A DNA stretch of 64,000 nt from Rhodoferax sp. GW822-FHT02A01 (GTDB lineage Bacteria; Pseudomonadota; Gammaproteobacteria; Burkholderiales; Burkholderiaceae_C): assembly GCF_038784515.1 (NCBI RefSeq), contig NZ_CP152376.1, positions 5,208,001-5,272,000 of the forward strand, given 5' to 3'. This document shows, one piece after another, positions 44,737-53,852 of this stretch (within the stretch, counting starts at the first letter, position 1; each line of letters opens with the position of its first letter). The notes beneath the pieces are model-generated. The model was not told the origin of the DNA. It searched no databases and saw only the letters and a list, made by a program, of their open reading frames with translations. The position numbers and the translations under genes are program-made.

Positions 44737-44766
44737 AGACCAATGCGTTGGCAAAATGGATAAAAA

Positions 44767-47028
44767 ATGGAAACCAGGGAAAAAGAAATAGATTCAGGTC
44801 TGGGCTGCCTGCTCATGATGGCGAGCCTGCATGGCATTGCAGCCGACGAAGCAGCACTGAGGCACGAATTCGGCAACGAGCCCTTCTCTGCCTTGCGTAT
44901 CCTGCTGGCCGCCAAACACCTGGGCATCAAAGGCCAGCAAGTCGCCCAACCGGCGGATCGACTCGACCGCGCCCCGTTACCGGCCATTGCACTGGACAAC
45001 GAAGGCCGCTTCTTCATCCTCGGCAAATACGATGCGGGGAAGAATTCGGGCAATGCAGCCAATGACAGCAATGCGCAGACTGCGGGCCCCGAACCCAAGC
45101 TACTGATCCAACGCCCTGGCGAGCCGCCTGCAGTATTGACCTTGGGCAGCTTCCTGGCGTGTTGGTCCGGGCAGTTGATCCTGCTCACCTCCAAGGCCAA
45201 CTTCGCCACGGAGACCGCCAAATTCGATTTCACCTGGTTCATCCCCGCAGTCGTCAAATACCGCAAACTCCTGGGGGAAGTGATCCTGATCTCACTGGTA
45301 CTGCAGCTCATCGGCCTAGTCACCCCTATGTTCTTCCAGGTCGTGATGGACAAGGTGCTGGTCAACCATGCAATGAAGACGCTTAATGTGATCGCCATTG
45401 GCCTGATCATGGCAAACATGTTTGAGGCTACCTTGACGGCCATCCGCACCTGGGTCTTTGCCAATACCAGCAGCAAAATCGACGTTGAACTCGGCGCCCG
45501 GCTGTTCCGCCATTTGCTCAACCTCCCCATTGCCTACTTCCAAGCAAGACGTGTAGGCGACTCCGTGGCCCGCATCCGCGAGCTGGAAAACATCCGCAGC
45601 TTCCTCACCGGCAACGCCATCACCCTGCTGATGGATCTACTGTTCTCCTTCATCTTCCTGGCCGTCATGCTCTGGTACAGCGCTTGGCTGACCCTGATCG
45701 TAGTGGTCTCTATCCCGGTGTACCTGGCCATCTCCCTGGTTTTCACTCCCATCATCCGGGCCCGTCTGAATGACAAATTCAACCGTAGCGCAGAAAACCA
45801 ATCCTTCCTAGTTGAAACCATCAGCGGCATCGACACCGTCAAGGCCATGGCCGTGGAGCCGCGCTGGGTGCACAAGTGGGAACAGCAATTGGCCTCCTAC
45901 GTCACCTCCGGCCTGTCCGTCACCAACGCCGGCATGCTGGCCAGCGGCAGCGTCACCCTGGTCAGCAAATTGGTTACCGCCACCATCATGTGGGTCGGCG
46001 CCTCCCTGGTCGTCGACGGCACCATGACCGTGGGCGAACTGGTAGCCTTCAACATGCTCTCCGGCCAGGTGTCTTCTCCCATCCTGCGCCTAGCCCAGTT
46101 GTGGAACGACTTCCAGCAGGTAGGCATCTCCATGAGCCGCCTGGGCGACATCCTGAACGCCCGCACCGAAGTGTCCGGTCAAAAGACGCGCATTCCGCGC
46201 CTGGCAGGCGCCATTGAATTTGACCAGGTCTCGTTTCGCTACCGTCCCGATGCGCCGGATGTCATCCGCGCCATCAACCTCAAAATCAATCCTGGTGAAG
46301 TCATTGGCATCGTTGGTCGCTCGGGCTCCGGCAAGTCGACTCTCACCAAACTTGTGCAGCGCCTGTATGTGCCTGACCGCGGTCGCGTGTTGGTGGATGG
46401 CCAGGACATCGCCATCATTGACACCACATCGCTGCGCCATCAGATCGGTGTGGTCCTACAGGAAAACACCCTTTTCACCCGCAGCATTCGCGACAACATC
46501 GCCCTGTCCAACCCGGCCCTATCGATCGAAGCCATCATCGAAGCCGCAAAGCTGGCTGGCGCCCACGAATTCATCTGCGAGCTGCCCGAGGGCTACGACA
46601 CCCAAGTCGGCGAACACGGCACGGGACTCTCCGGCGGACAACGCCAGCGCGTCGCCATTGCCCGCGCCCTTATCAGCAACCCACGTGTCCTGATCTTCGA
46701 CGAAGCCACCAGTGCATTGGACTACGAGTCAGAAAAAATCATCCAGGACAATATGCGCCTGATCTGCAAGGGCCGCACGGTACTCATCATTGCCCACCGC
46801 TTGTCAGCCGTGCGAGATGCCAATCGCATTGTGGTTATGGATCGCGGCCAGATTGCCGAGCAAGGCAGCCACACCGAGCTGCTACGCAACCCCAATGGCA
46901 TTTATCGCCATCTGTATCAGTTGCAGCAGGGCATCCAAGGGGGCGTGGCCGTTGCCGCTCCCCAGCCGAAAGCCGCGCATCCTGTCGCCGGCGTCTTGCC
47001 CACTCAGTCCACGTTGGTTCAGACATGA
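44767..47028 (+). CDS. Type I secretion ABC transporter/permease with C39-like domain (RtxB/HlyB family)
   Basis: A 753-residue exporter. Residues 1-135 are a C39-peptidase-like domain in which the catalytic Cys of DCG is Ser (IDSGLGCLLMMASLHG) and the catalytic His is absent, so it is a non-cleaving substrate-docking domain as in HlyB. Six spans follow (about 155-430), then the ATPase: Walker A GRSGSGKST (from residue 517), signature LSGGQRQR, Walker B VLIFDEATSALD, H-loop IIAHRLS. No good ribosome site is seen before the ATG. Its stop overlaps the HlyD gene (ATGA). Its likely substrate is the giant RTX protein just upstream. Confidence 0.95.
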   Translation: METREKEIDSGLGCLLMMASLHGIAADEAALRHEFGNEPFSALRILLAAKHLGIKGQQVAQPADRLDRAPLPAIALDNEGRFFILGKYDAGKNSGNAANDSNAQTAGPEPKLLIQRPGEPPAVLTLGSFLACWSGQLILLTSKANFATETAKFDFTWFIPAVVKYRKLLGEVILISLVLQLIGLVTPMFFQVVMDKVLVNHAMKTLNVIAIGLIMANMFEATLTAIRTWVFANTSSKIDVELGARLFRHLLNLPIAYFQARRVGDSVARIRELENIRSFLTGNAITLLMDLLFSFIFLAVMLWYSAWLTLIVVVSIPVYLAISLVFTPIIRARLNDKFNRSAENQSFLVETISGIDTVKAMAVEPRWVHKWEQQLASYVTSGLSVTNAGMLASGSVTLVSKLVTATIMWVGASLVVDGTMTVGELVAFNMLSGQVSSPILRLAQLWNDFQQVGISMSRLGDILNARTEVSGQKTRIPRLAGAIEFDQVSFRYRPDAPDVIRAINLKINPGEVIGIVGRSGSGKSTLTKLVQRLYVPDRGRVLVDGQDIAIIDTTSLRHQIGVVLQENTLFTRSIRDNIALSNPALSIEAIIEAAKLAGAHEFICELPEGYDTQVGEHGTGLSGGQRQRVAIARALISNPRVLIFDEATSALDYESEKIIQDNMRLICKGRTVLIIAHRLSAVRDANRIVVMDRGQIAEQGSHTELLRNPNGIYRHLYQLQQGIQGGVAVAAPQPKAAHPVAGVLPTQSTLVQT

Positions 47029-48368
47029 CCCTGAAGCACCGAGGTCAGGCCTACGTGGAACTGCTGCGCCGCTACAAAACGATCTTTGTCCACCACTGGC
47101 AGCATCGGCATGCGCTGAGCGCACTGGACTTGTCCGAACACGAAGCTGAGTTCCTACCAGCAGCACTGTCCCTACAAACCAAACCGGTGTCCCCGGCCTC
47201 CCGGCTGCTGGCCAGAGTCTTGATGCTACTGGTGGTCGCACTTGTAACCTGGTCCGTTATCGGCAAAATCGATATCGTCGTCACCGCCACTGGCAAAGTC
47301 ATCCCCAGCGGCTATACGAAAACCATCGCCTCGGTGGACGTCGCCAGCGTGCGTGCGCTGTACGTTCAAGAAGGCCAGCAGGTCAAGGCTGGAGATGTGC
47401 TGATCGAACTCGATACCAGCGCCACCGATGCGGAGCGTGACAAGGCGCAGGGTGACACCTTGGCCGCGCTGCTGCAGGCCGCCCGTGCCCAGGCCCTGAT
47501 TTCAGCCATCGACACTGGGCGACCACCCCATCTGGCGGCGATGCCTCAAATTTCCCAAGACCTGTGGCGCGCAGAAAATAAGCACCTCGAAGGCCAGTAC
47601 CGCGACTACCAGGCCAAGCTACAACGCCTGGATGGCGACATCACGCGCTACAGCCAGGCCCTGCCGCTGGCAACCCAGGTAGCCTCCGACTACAAAGGCC
47701 TGCTGGCCGACCACGATGTCTCCTACCACGCTTGGCTGGAGAAGGAACAAGCTCGCGTAGATCTGGCTGGCCAGTTAGCGGATGCCCGAAACCAGCGCAC
47801 AGCCCTGATCGAAGAGACTCGCCGCACCGCCTACGACCAGCTCACCGATGGCAGCAAGGCCGCGGCGTCGTCCACGCAGGATGCCTTGCGCTCGGACGCG
47901 CACAGCAAGCTGTTGAAACTGACCGCCCCTGTGAACGGCACGGTGCAGCAATTGGAAGTGCATACCGTGGGTGGCGTGGTCGCGGCAGCAACCCCCTTGA
48001 TGCAGATCGTGCCGCAAAGCACCCAGGTTGAGGTCGAGGCCTTCATGGACAATAAGGATGTAGGCTTTGCGCAAGAGGGGCAGAACGCCGAAGTCAAGGT
48101 CGATGCGTTTGAATACACTAAATACGGCACCCTTAAAGGCCACGTCGTCCATGTGTCGCGCGATGCGATTAAGGATGACAAGAAGGGTTGGATCTACTCC
48201 ACCAAGATCGCACTCGATCAATCGAGCATCAATGTGGACGGCAAGAACATGCTGCTGTCGGCCGGCATGACCACCAATGTGGAGATCAAAACGGGGGATA
48301 GGCGCATCATTGAATATGTGCTGAGCCCCCTGATCCGGCACCAGCGGGAAAGCTTTAATGAACGCTAG
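47025..48368 (+). CDS. HlyD-family type I secretion periplasmic adaptor
   Basis: A 447-residue membrane-fusion protein with one N-terminal span (LMLLVVALVTWSVIGKIDIV, about residues 66-85), lipoyl half VTATGKVIPSGYTKTIASVD, a long alpha-helical hairpin (about 125-285, with RAENKHLEGQYRDYQAKLQR), the second lipoyl half LTAPVNGTVQQLEVHTVGGV and a C-terminal barrel ending MTTNVEIKTGDRRIIEYVLS, the conserved HlyD tail. The start overlaps the ABC gene by 4 nt and its end overlaps the TolC-like gene by 11 nt, so the three T1SS parts are made together. Confidence 0.95.
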   Translation: MTLKHRGQAYVELLRRYKTIFVHHWQHRHALSALDLSEHEAEFLPAALSLQTKPVSPASRLLARVLMLLVVALVTWSVIGKIDIVVTATGKVIPSGYTKTIASVDVASVRALYVQEGQQVKAGDVLIELDTSATDAERDKAQGDTLAALLQAARAQALISAIDTGRPPHLAAMPQISQDLWRAENKHLEGQYRDYQAKLQRLDGDITRYSQALPLATQVASDYKGLLADHDVSYHAWLEKEQARVDLAGQLADARNQRTALIEETRRTAYDQLTDGSKAAASSTQDALRSDAHSKLLKLTAPVNGTVQQLEVHTVGGVVAAATPLMQIVPQSTQVEVEAFMDNKDVGFAQEGQNAEVKVDAFEYTKYGTLKGHVVHVSRDAIKDDKKGWIYSTKIALDQSSINVDGKNMLLSAGMTTNVEIKTGDRRIIEYVLSPLIRHQRESFNER

Positions 48369-49812
48369 GTTGGCGACGCATAGCCGTACTCGGAAAGTGG
48401 TAACGGCTTGTCTAACAATTTGCCTATTGTCAGTAGCCCCATGGGCTTTTGCGGTGGACCTCATTGCACCGTTTCAAGATCCACTGAATGCGCTACCGTC
48501 CACCCTTGCCACAGGTGTGACACTGCCAGGCGATGCTCAGCCAGTGGTGTGTGCATCGGACCCAGATACAAGTGGTGTGTTGACATTGGGCAATGCCATC
48601 GATCTGGCACTGTGCAACAACCCGCAGCTTCGATCCAGTTGGGCGGCCATCAAGGTGCAAGCGGGCGCTCTGGGTGAAGCGAAGGCAACTTACCTACCCA
48701 CTCTGTCTGCAACGCTGAACAAACAGGAAACCACGACGGAGTATGTCGGCGCCCGTTCTCCGGCCACGGTGGTGGACGGACAAAGCAACTATGCCAGCCT
48801 GTCCTGGCGTTTACTGGATTTCGGTGGACGCCATGCCAACCAGGAGGCGGCCAACGACCTGCTGCTTGCAGCCCTGGCCAACCATGACGCCGCCTTACAA
48901 AAGACATTGGGGCAAGTGATTCAGGCGTACTTCGATGCGCAAACCGCCCGCGCTACGGTGAAAGCCAAGGAGGAAGAGGAAGCGATTGCGCGCAACACCT
49001 TGGAGAGTGCCATGCGCCGCGAAGCGCATGGCACGGCGTCGCATGCAGATACCTTGCAGGCCATCACTGCCCTGGCCAAGGCCAGCCTGGACAAGAACAG
49101 GTCCTTGGGCTCCTGGCAAAAGAATCTGGCCATCCTGGTCTATGCAATAGGCATCAGACCGCAGACACAACTCATATTGGCCGACGACCCTCAAGACTAC
49201 GACACTCTTGATGAAAAGAGTTTACAAGCTTGGATGGACACGGCCGAGCAAAGTCACCCCGCCATACGGGCCGCCCGCGCGCAATGGGAGGCTGCCCTTC
49301 AAAAGGTCGCGGCGACACGCTCGGAGGGTATGCCGGTGCTTGATTTCTCTGCTAATTACTACCAAAACGGCTACCCTGGTCAAGGATTATCGGCAGTGTC
49401 ATCCAACGTGGGCACCGTAGGGATTGCGATCACGGTTCCACTGTTCGACGGGTTCTCGCGGACCTACAAGATTCGCGGGGCGCAGGCGCAGGCAGAGCAG
49501 CGGGAGGGTGATTTGCTCGACACGAGGCACAACACATTGATGGCGGTTGTTCAGGCGCATGCAGATGCACTGGCGGCGGTACGCAATCTGGAGTCTTCTC
49601 AGACGTTGCTGAGCGCAGCGCAGGAATCACTGGCAAGTTCGCAACGCCGATACGACAAGGGGGCTGCCAGTATCGTGGAGATACTGAATACCCAGGCGAC
49701 GCTGGCGGACGCGCAGCAGGAGCGAATTCGATGTTTGTCCGAATGGCGCTCGGCTCGGTTGCATCTATTGACCAGTGCTGGCGTGATGGGGCGGGAGGTG
49801 ATTGCCAAGTGA
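48358..49812 (+). CDS. TolC-family outer membrane channel of the T1SS
   Basis: A 484-residue outer-membrane efflux protein with a signal peptide (CLTICLLSVAPWAFA), two outer-membrane-efflux repeats (LTLGNAIDLALCNNPQLRSS; LQAWMDTAEQSHPAIRAARA) and the hallmarks YASLSWRLLDFGGR and VGIAITVPLFDGFSRTYKIR before the coiled-coil helices. It completes a dedicated T1SS (ABC, HlyD, TolC) downstream of the giant substrate. Having a private TolC, rather than the chromosomal one, fits transfer of the locus as a self-contained unit. Confidence 0.93.
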   Translation: MNARLATHSRTRKVVTACLTICLLSVAPWAFAVDLIAPFQDPLNALPSTLATGVTLPGDAQPVVCASDPDTSGVLTLGNAIDLALCNNPQLRSSWAAIKVQAGALGEAKATYLPTLSATLNKQETTTEYVGARSPATVVDGQSNYASLSWRLLDFGGRHANQEAANDLLLAALANHDAALQKTLGQVIQAYFDAQTARATVKAKEEEEAIARNTLESAMRREAHGTASHADTLQAITALAKASLDKNRSLGSWQKNLAILVYAIGIRPQTQLILADDPQDYDTLDEKSLQAWMDTAEQSHPAIRAARAQWEAALQKVAATRSEGMPVLDFSANYYQNGYPGQGLSAVSSNVGTVGIAITVPLFDGFSRTYKIRGAQAQAEQREGDLLDTRHNTLMAVVQAHADALAAVRNLESSQTLLSAAQESLASSQRRYDKGAASIVEILNTQATLADAQQERIRCLSEWRSARLHLLTSAGVMGREVIAK

Positions 49813-50248
49813 ATCCCAGAGTTTAGGATCGATGTATTGACTGAGTTCGGTATACCTGTTTGAAATATACAAATTTATGAATGGCATTGGCTGGAGCAAG
49901 TTGGGGTAGTCACTGGAATATGCACTTGATGACTAAAGGTTGCGCTGAACGCAGTTAAAAAGTCCATAAAGAAGCGCTTTGAGTACCTCCTAAACGGTAT
50001 GTCTTATGTTGGTCCGGAGGCTCTGGAGTATTTTGATTCGGGAGGCAGAGTTACCGAAGATCTGCGATCTCCAGAAGGCCGAGACACTCAAACTCGCTAT
50101 TTTTGGTCCCGGATGCAGCTCAGTTTCGCTGTGAAATAGAAATTAACTTTCAATTTACCAACTTGTTATTAAGTCTTACATGCAATATTGCACATAATTG
50201 CGATGTAATTGAGTCGCGTGGGCGTTAGATAAGAAGGGAGAAGCAGCG
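49813..50248. other. AT-rich gap after the secretion locus
   Basis: No confident gene in 436 nt and no clear terminator after the TolC-like gene. A 46-codon frame at 49999-50139 (MSYVGPEALEYFDSGGRVTE) stays open upstream without a start and may be the end of a decayed gene. The last 100 nt are AT-rich and likely carry the promoter for the gene at 50249. Confidence 0.45.
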
Positions 50249-50719
50249 ATGAAAAAAACAAAGAATAAGAAAAGTTATAGCAAATCAAATCGTGACACTC
50301 GCAATATGGTCATGCTAACCGCCAATCCGGTCTGGCGTGCATTTGCGAAGCGACCAGTTTCACAGACGACCCAGACCAGTATTGGCCTTGCTGGTCGGAT
50401 GGCACTTTATGCGCTTACAAGTGGTGACGGACAGTTTGAGCACTTCAGAGAACTCGTTGTTACCGCTCATGCTGGCATCGTCTTAGCAGAGCAAGGATAT
50501 GGAAATGAGATGCTTAGCTATTTCAATCAGGCTTTGGATACCATCCTCGAATGTCGTGTAAGAGCGCTGAATGGAGGGCGCTATAGCCTTAGTGAGCAAG
50601 AGAGCCAGACTGTGAATACACTTTTGGAACTTCACGAGCAGCAAGTTCAGCTGTCTGAGAAAGCAGAATTGGCTTCAGCAATCGTTGAAGCGTACCGTAG
50701 GGCACAAGAGGCTGTTTAA
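50249..50719 (+). CDS. Hypothetical protein, 156 aa
   Basis: A soluble helical protein with a very lysine-rich start (MKKTKNKKSYSKSNRDTRN), then ANPVWRAFAKRPVSQTTQTS and a helical core (FEHFRELVVTAHAGIVLAEQ, LHEQQVQLSEKAELASAIVE). GGGAG lies about 7 nt before the ATG. I recognise no family. It lies just before the integrase remnant, where island cargo is expected. Confidence 0.65.
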   Translation: MKKTKNKKSYSKSNRDTRNMVMLTANPVWRAFAKRPVSQTTQTSIGLAGRMALYALTSGDGQFEHFRELVVTAHAGIVLAEQGYGNEMLSYFNQALDTILECRVRALNGGRYSLSEQESQTVNTLLELHEQQVQLSEKAELASAIVEAYRRAQEAV

Positions 50720-50961
50720 AAAGACCGGCATATGATTTCAGACATTTTCGGAGCCCCATTTTTTCGGCTTGGCCGCGATAGCAGCCATTCATTAACAGTC
50801 GCCAGTTTGATACGATTGCAGCCATGTCAGACCTGTTTTTCCTCCGAACGGAGCTGCCAGCTGTTGATTCCAGCGTCAAACTGAGTCAGAGGGGATGCGG
50901 CGTAAAACTTGGACTGGTTTATGCCGCAATCCCAAGGCTCGCCCGGTACTCCAAAGGGCTA

Positions 50962-51260
50962 GACATGTCGCTGACTGCAGTACTGCGGCGCATGAACAGT
51001 GATGAAGAAAAACCGATTTGGGTGGCCGTCAATGGAGACGGGATCACAGTGCATGGGTTACGGTCCACGTTTCGGATGTAGGCCGCTGAAGAAACCGCCT
51101 ATCCACGCGAGGTTGCTGAATACGCCTTGGCCCACCAATTGCCGGATGCGGTGGAGCGAGCCTATCAACGGGGCACTCAGTTTGACAAGCGAAAAGCGCC
51201 TGTTACTGAATGGGGGGTATCTTTTGCGCTAAAGTTGCCGCAAATACTTCCTGAAATGTC
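50962..51260 (+). pseudogene. Remnant of a second DUF4102-type integrase, C-terminal part
   Basis: This matches residues 329-424 of the integrase at 28147: DMSLTAVLRRMNSDEEKPIW, GITVHGLRSTFRM, then TAG (51079-51081, from TGG), AAEETAYPREVAEYALAHQL and PDAVERAYQRGTQFDKRKAP. The frame is lost near the end, so the original stop is bypassed. The N-terminal three-quarters are missing. The sequence before 50962 is unrelated to the integrase. A hairpin like the one after the intact integrase follows. Confidence 0.9.
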
Positions 51261-51749
51261 CAAGCAGCGGGCCCATGGATGCCATGGTCACCTTTGTCTT
51301 GTACTTCGCCCGTCACATTAACTCGACATAGTCTCTCACCCAGACTGATGCGGGGTGAGAGACTATGTTGTTTGGCGCGGTCTGCAATCACAGTAATTTA
51401 TTGCACATCCAAAATTCCCACCCTAGCCCGGTGTAAGGGGCCGAGTAGAACTAGATTGTAATATCTGCGGACTATCACTGGACACACTCTCACTGGAGCA
51501 TGTCCAGTTCACCCGCACGACAGATGCTTATGGCCAGGAACGCCCAAAATATGTCTTCTTTTATCTGGTCGGTTGCAGACCAGCTGCGCTATGTCTTTTG
51601 ATTCAGAAAACCAACCGATGCTCGTTTGAACACAATTCGAAAGAAATGGAGTGCTATGTGAGCAGGATGCTCTTAAAAAGACTCGCCAAATAGCAAAGAA
51701 AAAATGAATACAAGTGGCGCAATTGAAGCAGCGTAACTATTGACGTGGC
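51231..51749. other. Junction region between integrase remnant and the six-gene operon
   Basis: No intact gene in 519 nt. It has the tail of the integrase remnant, a hairpin (51327-51367), and a short frame at 51524-51601 reading NMSSFIWSVADQLR before a stop, which resembles the N-terminus of type I restriction HsdM proteins. The rest shows nothing recognisable. Confidence 0.5.
51327..51367. terminator. Hairpin after the integrase remnant
   Basis: Perfect 15-bp stem CATAGTCTCTCACCC (51327-51341) with GGGTGAGAGACTATG (51353-51367), 11-nt loop. It shares the core CTCACCCAGAC and GGGTGAG with the hairpin after the intact integrase (29481-29515), so the homology between the two islands includes this element. 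Confidence 0.7.
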
Positions 51750-53852
51750 TCACGCTGCCGTGGCGGCCGGTGGAACCTGGATGTCGGCGGTGGGACCTAT
51801 GTATGTTGGGCATATGGCAGTCAAGGTACCCTCAGCAGCTTGGACCGATGTCTCCGCGGCCATCGGCTTTGCTGCGTTGGGATCGAAGTCCGCAGGCTCC
51901 TCCGCCGTTAAATCGTCCTCAAACACAATTAGGAGCCGTGTATCACGGTCCTTTTTTGTTTTGCTTGCATTGCGGATGGTCTGAAATGGAGTTACAGCCT
52001 GCCGCCCGGGCACAAACGCCACAACCTTTCCGATTTCGTTTATCTCTTCCAGCGGAAAAGCGGTCACATCATTTTTATCGCGGTTTGGCTTGGGAACTTT
52101 TTGCCGAAATCCTTGAAGAGCATCAACAATGGCGTCACCTGAAACCTTACGCAGAATATCCACCTTATCTGCAGTGGAGTTTGCATCCAACCAACTAGAA
52201 AGATTCTCTAAAATCTTTCCGACCGCAGGGTCGGAAAGGACGTAGGTGACATAGGTATCGTCATCATCCACCAGTTCTGCAAGCGCACCCGCATCCAAAC
52301 TATCGCTCTTAAATATTAGCTTCCATCGCGTACCGTCGGAAACGTAAGACCTAACATGGCGCGGCGCAAGCATGCTTGGAGGACGCTGAGTGCCGATGCG
52401 GCTTAGATCAGAAGTTACCGCATGCTGGAGTTGCACTGCATACACTGGGCGCAACCTGCCGATACGAACATAATGACAGTCTGCCCCTTTAAATTTGTTT
52501 CGTTCTTCATCATCCCAAACGTGGATTCTTTTTCGATCCCAAGTAATGAGAATGCTCTTTTCAGAATCACGTGGATTTGGCATGATGACAACAGGTAGTG
52601 CCCCTCGGGCGTTCGGAATTTCACCTGGCACGAAATCCGTGACAACTCCTTCACACAGTAGTATATTCATACCGGCCATGGACTCAGGACGGACCATATC
52701 GCAGGCAGGCGTAATTACAACAAAAGCTCTAGATGGTGACGTTGTATTCAACGATTGAGCTTCGCAAAAAATGTCTCCGAGGTAAAAATACCCATTACCT
52801 GGCCCGCGTACAAGAGACTCCTCTGCCAACAAACGCTTCTGCGAATGAAGCATACTGGCAGAGTACAGCTTAGCAGCAGGAGTTGTTAAACCAAACCTGG
52901 CGCGCGGCAATTTTTGCACCTTCAAGTCTTCGATGCCTTTGTACAACTCCCAGATTTCGGCCGTCCCCTCAACTTCATGCGCCAGAAACTCAAGCAAGAG
53001 TTCGACTATGTAGCTGCCGATAGTGGTCTTCTCGATGGCAACCGTGTTGTGATACAGGACGAAATAATCTGCCAAATCAAGAGCTCGCAACTCCTCCATC
53101 ACGCTCTGGAATGCAGTACCAAGTGATGATTCCAGTAAATTTATGCTGTCTCGCAATTTCCCAATTTGAGGGATCGCACGGGTGTTACTTGCAAGCAAAA
53201 CCGAGAGAGCCGTTGCATCACTGAATGTAGCCTTATCTACCGCTTCGAACTCAGACTGAAACAGCTCAGCGTCTTTTCTGAATGGCTCTCGTTGCAGTGG
53301 AAGATGGACGGAAAGCGAAGACATTAGGAATACAAATGGCTTGCATTGAGGCACCTTGGATCTAAGAGTAGCGACCACCTGCACCGCATCTTTATGGTCA
53401 ACAACAGGGTTGCTATCTTTCAACTTCAGGTCAATAAAGACCAATTGCGGAATAGGATGGCTGCTGGGGTCATAAGCAGCACCAAAAGGAATACAGTTCA
53501 AGCCTTCGCCGGTCAACAAGTCAATCAACGGCTGGATAAGACTAAGTTTGCCGGAACGGTATCTTTCAAAATCTCCAAACAAGGCTTCTTTGCTGTTGTC
53601 TGACAGCTTTGGCTTATCAAGATAGAGTTTTGAAAAATTGTCAGCTAAGCCAAGCGCTTTCCGAATGTCCTCCTCATCATTTCTTATATTCAAAGATGTG
53701 GCGATAGCTTCAAGATCTTCATTAGAGGAATTATCGAGAAATACTTGAATTTCACTCCCTTCCGGTGCTTTGTCCGGACTTTTATCAAACGCATCATCGA
53801 TTATATGAACACATGTGATACCGCTTGCTGCAAAAACTGTTTTAAGATTCAT
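51750..53852 (-). CDS. Receiver-like domain protein, last gene of the six-gene operon
   Basis: A 700-residue protein. The N-terminus has response-regulator features: an acidic pocket VHIIDDAFD (D19, D20), a candidate phosphoacceptor D141 in LVFIDLKLKD, FVFLMSSLS and a later lysine in EAVDKATF, but with about 100 extra residues between the first and second elements. The remaining about 480 residues (AFVVITPACDMVRPESMAGM, RLRPVYAVQLQHAVTSDLSR) are of unknown type. A strong AAGGAGG site precedes the ATG at 53852; the start overlaps the kinase-like gene by 11 nt. It is probably the partner of that histidine-kinase-like protein. Confidence 0.72.
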   Translation of the reverse strand: MNLKTVFAASGITCVHIIDDAFDKSPDKAPEGSEIQVFLDNSSNEDLEAIATSLNIRNDEEDIRKALGLADNFSKLYLDKPKLSDNSKEALFGDFERYRSGKLSLIQPLIDLLTGEGLNCIPFGAAYDPSSHPIPQLVFIDLKLKDSNPVVDHKDAVQVVATLRSKVPQCKPFVFLMSSLSVHLPLQREPFRKDAELFQSEFEAVDKATFSDATALSVLLASNTRAIPQIGKLRDSINLLESSLGTAFQSVMEELRALDLADYFVLYHNTVAIEKTTIGSYIVELLLEFLAHEVEGTAEIWELYKGIEDLKVQKLPRARFGLTTPAAKLYSASMLHSQKRLLAEESLVRGPGNGYFYLGDIFCEAQSLNTTSPSRAFVVITPACDMVRPESMAGMNILLCEGVVTDFVPGEIPNARGALPVVIMPNPRDSEKSILITWDRKRIHVWDDEERNKFKGADCHYVRIGRLRPVYAVQLQHAVTSDLSRIGTQRPPSMLAPRHVRSYVSDGTRWKLIFKSDSLDAGALAELVDDDDTYVTYVLSDPAVGKILENLSSWLDANSTADKVDILRKVSGDAIVDALQGFRQKVPKPNRDKNDVTAFPLEEINEIGKVVAFVPGRQAVTPFQTIRNASKTKKDRDTRLLIVFEDDLTAEEPADFDPNAAKPMAAETSVQAAEGTLTAICPTYIGPTADIQVPPAATAA

